Shown in pieces: positions 1 to 6,543 of a stretch of DNA of 10,876 nt. Position 1 is the stretch's first letter. Each line of letters opens with the position of its first letter. Below the pieces are notes generated by a model, which saw nothing but the letters and a program-made list of their open reading frames with translations, was not told the origin of the DNA and searched no databases. Source of the stretch: CAZWUW01 sp964636895 (GTDB lineage: Bacteria > Bacillota > Thermincolia > Thermincolales > CAZWUW01); assembly GCA_964636895.1 (NCBI GenBank), contig CAZWUW010000090.1:1-10876 (forward strand), given 5' to 3'. Position numbers and translations under genes: made by a program.

Positions 1-165
1 TATGGCCCGTTACAGCGTAGAGAGCCGGAGTATCCCGCCCGCCGCTGTCTCGCTGTAGTGACCGGAACCAGGGAACCAGGGATGCCAGGGCTACTAAGGG
101 GATTTCCGGAAGTTAAGGTGGTACCGCGGAATACACTTCCGTCCTTACGGGGACGGGAGTTTTTT
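1..165 (+). promoter_or_regulatory. T-box riboswitch (tRNA-Val responsive), 5' end outside window
   Basis: The leader of valS, which couples transcription readthrough to uncharged tRNA. The T-box core AAGGTGGTACCGCG lies at 115-128. Its TGGT bulge can pair with an ACCA 3' end, and A is the expected discriminator base of tRNA-Val. An antiterminator helix can form between CGGAAGT (107-113) and ACTTCCG (135-141), enclosing the T-box. This excludes the terminator helix at 135-160. A 7-bp helix TACAGCG (11-17)/CGCTGTA (51-57) with an AGAGAG element (19-24) looks like the middle of Stem I. The 5' strand of the Stem I base lies before position 1, so the specifier cannot be fixed: GTG at 58-60, just after the helix, and GTA at 55-57 are both valine codons. 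The T-box assignment is firm. The valine call rests on the gene downstream and the TGGT match. Confidence 0.9.
135..165 (+). terminator. T-box regulated intrinsic terminator
   Basis: The stem ACTTCCGTCC (135-144) pairs with GGACGGGAGT (151-160), with one G-T wobble. The loop is TTACGG and a run of six T ends at 165. Its left arm is shared with the antiterminator helix, which is what makes the two structures alternatives. Confidence 0.88.
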
Positions 166-184
166 ATCCTTGCCCGGCAGAAGA

Positions 185-205
185 CCCCCACCTCCAAAGT
201 GGGGG
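185..205. repeat. G/C-rich inverted repeat between T-box and valS
   Basis: CCCCCAC (185-191) and GTGGGGG (199-205) are perfect arms around the 7-nt loop CTCCAAA. No T tract follows on either strand, so it does not look like a terminator. It lies in the valS leader after the T-box terminator. The shape resembles the hairpins found at ends of IS200/IS605-type elements, but no transposase or second end is seen. That origin is only a guess. It could instead be a leader RNA structure. Confidence 0.5.
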
Positions 206-293
206 ATGAATGGTTAAATACGCGATAAGGTGGTATCTAAAACCGTTGACCAAGTGCTAAGTAGAACACATATAAAAAGGAGGACTCAAGCCA

Positions 294-2942
294 GTGACAG
301 TAGAACGCAACATCCCCACTGTTTACAACCCTGCTGACGTGGAAAACAAGTGGTATAAATTCTGGGAAGATAACAAATGCTTTCACGCGGAAGTGGCAAA
401 AGATAAAAAGCCTTTTACCATCGTCATGCCGCCGCCTAATGTAACCGGCGCATTACATATGGGACATGCCATGGATAATACCCTGCAGGACATTCTTACG
501 CGCTGGCGGCGCATGCAGGGGTATAACGCCTTGTGGGTGCCGGGCACAGACCATGCCGGGATTGCCACTCAGGCCAAGGTGGAAGAACAGTTGGCCAAAG
601 AAGGTATTTCAAAAAACGACCTGGGCCGGGAGAAGTTCCTGGAGCGGGTTTGGGCCTGGAAGGAAATATATCACGACCGTATTGCCAAACAACTGCGCGT
701 GCTGGGTAGTTCCTGTGATTGGGACCGGGAACGGTTCACCATGGATGAGGGTTGTTCCAAAGCCGTATTTAAGGTGTTTGTTGACCTGTACCGGAAGGGT
801 TTGATTTATCAGGACAATTATATCATTAACTGGTGTACCAAATGCCATACCACTATCTCTGATATTGAGGTGGAGCATGAGGAACAGGCCGGTCATTTTT
901 ATCACCTGCGTTACCCGGTAAAGCATAGTGATGAGTATGTTTATCTGGCCACCACCCGGCCGGAAACCATGCTTGGCGATACGGCCGTGGCCGTACACCC
1001 GGATGATGCCCGGTATAAACATCTGGTCGGCAAGACTGTCTTGCTGCCAATTATCGACCGGGAAATTCCGGTTATCGCCGACGTATATGTTGACCCGGAG
1101 TTTGGCACCGGGGTGGTTAAAATTACGCCGTCCCATGACCCCAACGATTTTGAAGTGGGCCGCCGGCATAATCTGCCCCAGGTCAATGTAATGCACAAGG
1201 ATGGTACCATGAACGATGAAGCCGGGCCATACCGGGGCTTGGACCGTTATGACTGTCGCCGGCAGATTGTCCATGACCTTAAGGAACAGGGCTTCCTGGT
1301 GAAAATCGATGAGCACAGCCATGCCGTCGGGCAGTGCTACCGCTGCAACACCACCGTGGAACCAATGGTTTCCAAGCAGTGGTTTGTTAAGATGAAGCCT
1401 CTGGCCGAACCGGCTATTGCGGCAGCCAAAGACGGCCGCATCCGTTTTGTGCCTGAGCGTTTCACCAAAGTATACCTCAACTGGATGGAAAACATCCGTG
1501 ACTGGTGTATTTCCCGCCAACTATGGTGGGGTCACCGCATACCGGTGTGGTACTGCCGGGATTGTGGCGAAATCATCTGTGACACAGAGCCGCCTGCAGT
1601 TTGCAGCAAGTGCAGCGGCAGCGAGCTGGAACAGGACCCGGATGTGCTGGATACCTGGTTCAGCTCCGGGCTGTGGCCTTTTTCCACGCTGGGCTGGCCG
1701 GAAAAAACACCTGAGCTGGAGCATTTTTTTCCTACTTCGGTATTGGTTACCGGCCGGGATATTATTTTCTTCTGGGTGGCCCGGATGATTTTTACCGGTC
1801 TGGAATTTATGCAGCAGCCGCCTTTTTACGATGTGTTTATCCATGGTCTTATTCTTGATGCGCAGGGCCGTAAAATGAGCAAGTCCCTGGGGAATGGCGT
1901 TGATCCAATTGAGGTGGTTGAAAAGTACGGGGCTGATACCCTGCGCTTTACCATCATCACCGGTAACACGCCGGGTAACGACATCCGTTTCCATGCTGAC
2001 CGTTTGGATAACACCCGGAACTTTGCCAATAAAATTTGGAATGCCTCCCGGTTTGTGATGATGAACCTGCAGGATTTTAAGCCGGAGGGAATCGGGCAGG
2101 ATTACAGTCTGGCCGACCGCTGGATATTGAGCCGATTTAACTGCGCCGCTGGGGAAGTAACTGCTGCTATGGAGAAGTATGACCTTGGCGAAGCTGCCCG
2201 GGTGCTTTATGAATTTATTTGGAATGAGTTTTGTGACTGGTATATTGAGCTGGCCAAACCTAGCCTATACGGTAAAGAGGATGAGCTGAGACGGCAAACG
2301 GCGCAATATGTTTTGTGGCATGTGTTGGCAAATACCATGAAACTGCTCCACCCCTTTATGCCTTTTATCACTGAGGAAATCTGGCAGCACCTGCCCCATG
2401 AGGGTGAAACTATTATGCTGCAGCAGTGGCCGCAGTTTGACGAAGGATTGGTTAATACCGAGGCTGAGGAAGAAATGGCTGTAATCATGGAAGTTATCAA
2501 GGCGATCCGGAATATGCGGGCGGAAATGAATGTGCCGCCTGCAAAAAAGGCCGATGTAATTATTGCGGCTAATTCAGACCGTAATCTCAGGGCGCTTCAG
2601 TCTGGCCTGGCGTATCTTTATAACCTTGGCCAGGCTGCGGAAATTGATTTGCAGGCACAGGTGGCGGAGAAACCGGAGCAAGCCCTTACTGCTATGACCA
2701 AAGGGATAGAGCTGTTTATGCCGGTGAAGGGGCTGGTGGATATTGAAAAAGAGCTGGCCCGACTGAATAAGGAAATGGCTGAACTGGATAAGGAACTGGT
2801 CAGGGTTAACGGCAAGCTAGGTAATGACGGCTTCCTGGCAAAAGCTCCGGCGGCTGTGATTGCAAAAGAAAAGTCTAAACAGCAGGAGTTTCAGGAGAAG
2901 CGGGATGTTATTTTGGAGCGTCTGGCCGCGCTCAAAGGTTAG
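294..2942 (+). CDS. valS: Valine--tRNA ligase
   Basis: A class I aminoacyl-tRNA synthetase, cytoplasmic, that charges tRNA-Val and edits misactivated threonine. The 882-residue length is normal for bacterial ValRS. Visible landmarks are the HIGH signature HMGH (residues 55-58), the PGTDHAG stretch near 83-89, TTRPET (220-225) at the start of the CP1 editing domain, and KMSKS (527-531). Paired cysteines (CTKC; CRDCG and CSKC) fit zinc-binding knuckles. The last ~65 residues are rich in K/E/L heptads and match the C-terminal coiled-coil arm that marks ValRS against IleRS and LeuRS. The start is GTG at 294, preceded by AAAAGGAGG (275-283). folC follows after 10 bp, with its ribosome site overlapping the valS stop, so the two are very likely cotranscribed under the T-box. 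Confidence 0.98.
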   Translation: MTVERNIPTVYNPADVENKWYKFWEDNKCFHAEVAKDKKPFTIVMPPPNVTGALHMGHAMDNTLQDILTRWRRMQGYNALWVPGTDHAGIATQAKVEEQLAKEGISKNDLGREKFLERVWAWKEIYHDRIAKQLRVLGSSCDWDRERFTMDEGCSKAVFKVFVDLYRKGLIYQDNYIINWCTKCHTTISDIEVEHEEQAGHFYHLRYPVKHSDEYVYLATTRPETMLGDTAVAVHPDDARYKHLVGKTVLLPIIDREIPVIADVYVDPEFGTGVVKITPSHDPNDFEVGRRHNLPQVNVMHKDGTMNDEAGPYRGLDRYDCRRQIVHDLKEQGFLVKIDEHSHAVGQCYRCNTTVEPMVSKQWFVKMKPLAEPAIAAAKDGRIRFVPERFTKVYLNWMENIRDWCISRQLWWGHRIPVWYCRDCGEIICDTEPPAVCSKCSGSELEQDPDVLDTWFSSGLWPFSTLGWPEKTPELEHFFPTSVLVTGRDIIFFWVARMIFTGLEFMQQPPFYDVFIHGLILDAQGRKMSKSLGNGVDPIEVVEKYGADTLRFTIITGNTPGNDIRFHADRLDNTRNFANKIWNASRFVMMNLQDFKPEGIGQDYSLADRWILSRFNCAAGEVTAAMEKYDLGEAARVLYEFIWNEFCDWYIELAKPSLYGKEDELRRQTAQYVLWHVLANTMKLLHPFMPFITEEIWQHLPHEGETIMLQQWPQFDEGLVNTEAEEEMAVIMEVIKAIRNMRAEMNVPPAKKADVIIAANSDRNLRALQSGLAYLYNLGQAAEIDLQAQVAEKPEQALTAMTKGIELFMPVKGLVDIEKELARLNKEMAELDKELVRVNGKLGNDGFLAKAPAAVIAKEKSKQQEFQEKRDVILERLAALKG

Positions 2943-2952
2943 GAGAAACAAT

Positions 2953-4236
2953 ATGAATTATGCAGAGGCGATTGAGTTTTTACAAAATCTGACCAAATTT
3001 GGTTTTAATTTTGGTCTGGGCAGGATAGCGGAATTAATGCGGCGGTTGGACAACCCCCACCGTCAACTCAACATTATCCATATCGGCGGCACCAACGGCA
3101 AAGGTTCTACCACAACAATGGCGGCCGGGATACTTCAGGCCGCCGGATACCGTACCGGCACCTTTACTTCGCCTCATCTTCATGCCTATACGGAGCGCTA
3201 CCGGATTAACGGGGAGGAAATCTCACCGGAAAAAACCAGTGACCTGATTACCCGGCTCCGGCCCCACCTGGAACAAATGGTGGCAGATGGTTTTGAGCAC
3301 CCGACGGAGTTTGAAGTAAGTACCGCTATGGCTTTTTTATATTTTTTTGAGGAAAAAGTGGATTTTCTGGTGCTGGAGGTAGGGATGGGCGGGGCCATTG
3401 ATTCTACCAACGTGGCCTGGCCGTTGGTTTCAGTAATTACTAATGTGGCCATGGACCACATGGATTACCTGGGCAATACGGTGGAAGAAATTGCGGCGGT
3501 TAAAGCCGGTATTATTAAAGACGGTGTACCGGTGGTTACTGCCGCTGCAGGCACTGCTTTGGATGTAATCCGGCAGCGGGCGCGAGAGAAAAAAGCCGCT
3601 ATTTTTACCGTTGGCGGGGATACTACTTTTGAGATAATCGAGAGTTCTGTCCGGGGGGAACGGTTCAGTCTGATTACCCCCCGGAACACCTATCCTGATT
3701 TGCATATTAATCTTATTGGGGCCCACCAGGTGGTAAATGCCGTCACCGCGGTAACAGCTGTAGAGCTGCTGGCTGACCGGGGATACAGGATTACTGCGGA
3801 AGCTGTCGCCCGGGGACTTGCCGCTGCCCGCTGGCCGGCCCGACTAGAGGTGGTGCGGGAAAAGCCGGCGGTACTTCTGGACGGTGCCCATAACTACGAC
3901 GGTGCGCTAAGCCTTTACGGAGCACTTACGGAAATCTTTAAATACCGTAAATTGATTTTGGTGCTCGGCATGCTTGGCGATAAGGAACGGGAAAAGGTGG
4001 TAGCCAAATTGGCCCCTTTGGCGGGCGCGGTGGTGGTGACCAAACCTAATTCGCCCAGGGCCGGGGAATGGCAGCAGGTGGCGGAGGAAGCAAGAGAATA
4101 TGTACCTGAGGTTTACCTGGAAGTGGATATTCATGTTGCCGTACGCCTGGCTTTGGACCTGGCGGGTGAAACAGATCTGGTCTGTGTCACCGGTTCGCTG
4201 TATATGGTGGCGGAAGCCAGAGAATTATTCATTTGA
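2953..4236 (+). CDS. folC: Bifunctional folylpolyglutamate synthase / dihydrofolate synthase family protein
   Basis: A Mur-ligase-superfamily enzyme that adds glutamate to folates and, in many bacteria, also to dihydropteroate. The 427-residue length is typical. It shows the P-loop GGTNGKGST (45-53), TSPHL (72-76), LEVGMGG (141-147) with the metal-binding Glu142, DHMDYLG (168-174), and Lys184 in AAVKAGIIK, the position of the carbamylated lysine in this family. GAHQVVNA (256-263), RWPARLEV (293-300) and DGAHN (310-314) of the C-terminal domain follow. An upstream in-frame start at 2860 lies inside valS. ATG 2953 is preferred because AGGAGAAA (2941-2948) sits just ahead and the protein then begins at the usual family N-terminus. 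Whether it is bifunctional or FPGS-only cannot be told from sequence alone. Confidence 0.96.
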   Translation: MNYAEAIEFLQNLTKFGFNFGLGRIAELMRRLDNPHRQLNIIHIGGTNGKGSTTTMAAGILQAAGYRTGTFTSPHLHAYTERYRINGEEISPEKTSDLITRLRPHLEQMVADGFEHPTEFEVSTAMAFLYFFEEKVDFLVLEVGMGGAIDSTNVAWPLVSVITNVAMDHMDYLGNTVEEIAAVKAGIIKDGVPVVTAAAGTALDVIRQRAREKKAAIFTVGGDTTFEIIESSVRGERFSLITPRNTYPDLHINLIGAHQVVNAVTAVTAVELLADRGYRITAEAVARGLAAARWPARLEVVREKPAVLLDGAHNYDGALSLYGALTEIFKYRKLILVLGMLGDKEREKVVAKLAPLAGAVVVTKPNSPRAGEWQQVAEEAREYVPEVYLEVDIHVAVRLALDLAGETDLVCVTGSLYMVAEARELFI

Positions 4237-4237
4237 G

Positions 4238-4266
4238 TTCTAAACCCTCCTCGCGTGAAATATGAT
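4238..4266 (+). promoter_or_regulatory. Possible weak promoter for the SPOR-domain gene
   Basis: TATGAT (4261-4266) is a good -10 match. Seventeen bases upstream TTCTAA (4238-4243) is only a poor -35. The gene may also be read through from valS-folC, since no terminator is visible after folC. Confidence 0.3.
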
Positions 4267-4324
4267 ATAACCGGGACAGACTTGCACTGCGGCTATGAGT
4301 AACGCAGCAGAGGGGGTTTTGGTT

Positions 4325-5146
4325 ATGCGGGGGGATTTTTTGAAGAGTTTTGCTACCGGTTTTGCTATGTTGGGGATAGTTCTTTTAGCATTATCCGGGG
4401 GTATGCTTTTGGGCAAGTATTATACCGGTGCACTGCAGGAATGGGGTCCTGACCGGCCTCGGCAGGCCGGACCCGGCGCTAAGGCAGTGATTGCGGAAGA
4501 AGCCCGGAATTTAATAATGGAGCCGGTGGCATTTTATTTTGTCCAGGCCGGAGTTTTCAGTGACCGGGCCGGAGCGGAAGCCGGGACGGCTGATCTGGTA
4601 AAAGCCGGCTTCCGGCCTTACATTGGCCAACAGCCACCATACCGGGTTTTTGTTGGCGTTTTCGGTGACCGGGACAGTGCTGTGAAGTTCCAGGGACAAT
4701 TAAAGGAACAGGGCTTTGGTGGCTTCATCCAGACCGTGGTTTTACATAACCGGGATATTGTCGTTACTACCGGCAGCGCCCAAGCCGCAAAAGACCTGGA
4801 GTTATTTTTGGCGGATTATACCGTCTGGTTTCAGGCCAATGCCGGATTATGGCAGCGGGTGAGTATGACCGACGGCGACCCGCAGACTTTTGCCGCCCAA
4901 ACGGAAAAGGTGATTAAGGTTTTTCACCGTCTGCCCGGGCACCTGGGTGGGCAGATTGCTGACCTAAGTTTTCGGGAAAAGCTGGATACATTATATAATG
5001 TCACCGGAAAATATGTTTCCCAGTTAGAGAACTTGAAGAAAAACGGTGACGAAAAAAAATTCCGGGAAGCTCAGCGACAGTTTATTGAAGTTATTGAGAA
5101 CTATTCCTTGTTTCTTCGGGAACTCAGCAGTATAAGCAAAACTTAA
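4325..5146 (+). CDS. Membrane-anchored SPOR-domain protein
   Basis: A 273-residue protein with a short basic N-terminus, one hydrophobic segment (about residues 8-30) and a Pro/Gly-rich linker. A SPOR-like domain follows (about 67-140), with the two repeated halves typical of the fold: AFYFVQAGVFSDRAGAE...GFRPYI and PYRVFVGVFGDRDSAVKF...GFGGFI. The ~130-residue remainder is mostly helical and charged and matches nothing I recognise. SPOR domains bind denuded peptidoglycan at septa or spore cortex, so it is probably a signal-anchored, extracytoplasmic envelope protein. The exact role is unknown. An in-frame ATG exists at 4295, but ATG 4325 is chosen because GAGGGGG (4310-4316) precedes it by 8 nt and the membrane segment then lies at the N-terminus. 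It follows folC by 88 bp. Confidence 0.85.
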   Translation: MRGDFLKSFATGFAMLGIVLLALSGGMLLGKYYTGALQEWGPDRPRQAGPGAKAVIAEEARNLIMEPVAFYFVQAGVFSDRAGAEAGTADLVKAGFRPYIGQQPPYRVFVGVFGDRDSAVKFQGQLKEQGFGGFIQTVVLHNRDIVVTTGSAQAAKDLELFLADYTVWFQANAGLWQRVSMTDGDPQTFAAQTEKVIKVFHRLPGHLGGQIADLSFREKLDTLYNVTGKYVSQLENLKKNGDEKKFREAQRQFIEVIENYSLFLRELSSISKT

Positions 5147-5148
5147 CA

Positions 5149-5177
5149 TTGTCCAACCATCTTTCTTATGCTATAAT
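5149..5177 (+). promoter_or_regulatory. Strong extended -10 promoter of rex
   Basis: TTGTCC (5149-5154) and a perfect TATAAT (5172-5177) are separated by 17 bp. A TG at 5169-5170 gives an extended -10. It starts only 3 bp after the SPOR gene stop and would initiate near 5184, giving a short leader before GTG 5208. No Rex-type operator (TTGTGAA or TTGTTAA arms around a 4-bp gap) is apparent over it. Confidence 0.75.
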
Positions 5178-5207
5178 TATAAATTAATAGGGAAGGAGGA
5201 GGAGACA

Positions 5208-5846
5208 GTGAAAGCTTTAAAAATTCCTGAAGCTACAATTGTTCGGCTTTCTGTTTATTCACGCTTCCTGGAACAGGCTGACCAGAAGGGAATTCAGACT
5301 ATATCCTCCGGCGAAATCGCCGAGGGCGTTGGTGTCAGTCCGGCCCAGGTGCGTAAGGACTTGGCATATTTTGGCGAGTTCGGAACCCGTGGTGTGGGTT
5401 ATAACGTTAAGGACCTTTTAAAGCATACTCTAAAGATCCTGGGTTTGAGCGGCAAATGGAATGTTGTGGTTATTGGGGCCGGTAATCTGGGCTCAGCCTT
5501 GTGTTCATACCGCGGTTTCCGCGAGCGGGGTTTCAATATTGTCGGGGTTTTTGACAACGACCTGAGTAAAATAGGTAAAAGATTGATGGATATAGAAGTT
5601 TTCGGAAGCGAAAAAATTAATGATATAGTGCAGGCAAACAACGTTAAAATAGGCGTAATTACAGTACCGGCGGCTGCAGCTCAGCAGGCGGCCAATCAGT
5701 TGATAGAAGCCGGTGTAAAGGCAATCTTGAATTTTGCCCCTAAGGTTTTGGCCGTGCCGGAAGATGTGGAAGTACGGGACATTGATCTCTCCACCCGGCT
5801 TGAAATCCTTACTTTCCACCTATGCATGAGGGGAAGTAATAGTTAA
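5208..5846 (+). CDS. rex: Redox-sensing transcriptional repressor Rex
   Basis: A homodimeric repressor that reads the NADH/NAD+ ratio. It binds DNA when NADH is low and releases it when NADH rises, controlling fermentative and anaerobic redox genes. The 212-residue length is standard. The N-terminal winged helix (about 1-80) contains the recognition region SPAQVRKDLAYFGEFGTRGVGY (44-65), nearly the family consensus. The Rossmann domain carries GAGNLG (90-95) and Asp116 in VFDND, which fits the adenosine-ribose-binding acid that favours NAD(H). The C-terminal swapped helix (STRLEILTFHL) is present. The start is GTG 5208 behind GGAAGGAGGAGG. It has its own promoter and terminator and lies directly upstream of an NADH-oxidising module, a likely but unproven target. 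Confidence 0.97.
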   Translation: MKALKIPEATIVRLSVYSRFLEQADQKGIQTISSGEIAEGVGVSPAQVRKDLAYFGEFGTRGVGYNVKDLLKHTLKILGLSGKWNVVVIGAGNLGSALCSYRGFRERGFNIVGVFDNDLSKIGKRLMDIEVFGSEKINDIVQANNVKIGVITVPAAAAQQAANQLIEAGVKAILNFAPKVLAVPEDVEVRDIDLSTRLEILTFHLCMRGSNS

Positions 5847-5893
5847 TTCGGACTATGCATGTGAAGGTGATTATTAGAACAAAGCCATAACGA

Positions 5894-5923
5894 GTCTGGT
5901 CATTTAGGACCAGGCTTTTTTTT
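5894..5923 (+). terminator. Intrinsic terminator after rex
   Basis: GTCTGGTC (5894-5901) pairs with GACCAGGC (5908-5915), with one wobble. The loop is six bases and eight T follow (5916-5923). It separates rex from the nuoE/nuoF unit. Confidence 0.88.
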
Positions 5924-5962
5924 GTCCTATTACGTTGTCGTATATAAGCTGCGGTATCAAGG

Positions 5963-5992
5963 TACAATACTAAGTAGTTAGTTTGGACCAAA
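5963..5992 (+). promoter_or_regulatory. Candidate -10 and short palindrome upstream of nuoE
   Basis: After the rex terminator the redox genes need a start of their own. TACAAT (5963-5968) is a good -10, but nothing like TTGACA lies 16-18 bp upstream. An 11-bp palindrome TTTGGACCAAA (5982-5992) follows, near the expected transcript start. A weak core promoter with a palindrome beside it could mean regulated initiation, but this is inference. Confidence 0.3.
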
Positions 5993-6010
5993 TACCGGGG
6001 AGGATACATT

Positions 6011-6511
6011 ATGTCTAAGCACTGTCTGGAACAGGAAAAAGATATCTGTTTTGACGATGAAAAGTTTACTCAGCTTGATGAAGTGATTAAAGCATCCAAA
6101 GATGTGGGCGGGGCATTGATACCGGTGCTGCACAAAGCCCAGCAGATTTTCGGGTTTTTGCCGGAAACAGTGCAATACCGCATAGCCCAGGGGTTAGGCA
6201 TTCCGTTGGCAGACGTTTACGGCGTAGTTACGTTTTACGCTCTGTTTAGCATGGTTCCGAAAGGAGAACGTAGGATTTCCGTTTGCCTGGGTACAGCGTG
6301 TTATGTAAAAGGAGCAGGTGAACTGGTACACAAGCTGCAGGATGAACTGGGGATTAAACCCGGAGAAATTACCCCGGACAAGAAATTCAGTGTTGAAGGC
6401 ACTCGTTGTATCGGAGCCTGCGGGTTAGCACCGGTTATCACAGTTAATGAAGAAGTGCATGGCCGGTTAAATGCCGATCAATTGGCTCAGATTGTTGATA
6501 AGTACAGATAA
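6011..6511 (+). CDS. nuoE: NuoE / HndA-like [2Fe-2S] subunit of an NAD(P)H-dependent oxidoreductase
   Basis: A 166-residue protein of the complex I 24-kDa family, also seen as HndA/HydC in [FeFe]-hydrogenase diaphorase modules. An N-terminal helical part (about 20-80, with the DVYGVVTFYALFS segment at 68-80) leads into a thioredoxin-like fold. That fold carries the cluster ligands Cys92 and Cys97 (CLGTAC, C-x4-C) and Cys133 and Cys137 (CIGAC, C-x3-C). It should work in the cytoplasm, bound to the NuoF-like protein encoded next. The ATG is preceded by GGGGAGG. The 3' end is duplicated in the following spacer (see the repeat entry). The symbol is given in the family sense: no other nuo genes are here, so it should not be read as evidence for a complete complex I. 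Confidence 0.93.
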   Translation: MSKHCLEQEKDICFDDEKFTQLDEVIKASKDVGGALIPVLHKAQQIFGFLPETVQYRIAQGLGIPLADVYGVVTFYALFSMVPKGERRISVCLGTACYVKGAGELVHKLQDELGIKPGEITPDKKFSVEGTRCIGACGLAPVITVNEEVHGRLNADQLAQIVDKYR

Positions 6512-6528
6512 TTGATGAGTACAGATAA
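6495..6528. repeat. 17-bp tandem duplication of the nuoE 3' end
   Basis: TTGATAAGTACAGATAA (6495-6511) is followed immediately by TTGATGAGTACAGATAA (6512-6528), with a single mismatch. The first copy holds the last codons and stop of nuoE. The second copy, out of frame with nuoE because 17 is not a multiple of 3, fills the spacer just before the nuoF ribosome site GGAGG (6531-6535). Confidence 0.9.
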
Positions 6529-6543
6529 TTGGAGGTTTCCCGA

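Noticed and set aside
246..276. TTGACC with TATAAA as a second valS promoter
   Set aside because: The spacing is 19 bp and the -10 abuts the Shine-Dalgarno, so transcription would start inside or after the ribosome site.
609..1520. Long open frame on the minus strand inside valS (303 codons)
   Set aside because: It lies fully antisense to a clear valS with intact motifs. It has no recognisable domain and no convincing ribosome site, and is a shadow of codon bias.
2860..2952. Upstream extension of folC into valS
   Set aside because: It would add 31 residues unlike any FolC N-terminus and overlap valS. ATG 2953 has a Shine-Dalgarno and the family start.
5820..5861. Direct repeat CTATGCATG at 5820-5828 and 5853-5861 around the rex stop
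   Set aside because: Nine bases, partly self-complementary, with no further similarity around the copies. It could easily occur by chance.
5809..6009. Minus-strand ORF of 66 codons over the rex-nuoE spacer
   Set aside because: It runs through the rex terminator hairpin and the nuoE leader, and has no recognisable protein features.
6529..6543. TTG start for nuoF
   Set aside because: The TTG touches the GGAGG itself. ATG 6544 has correct spacing and gives the expected N-terminus of the [2Fe-2S] domain.
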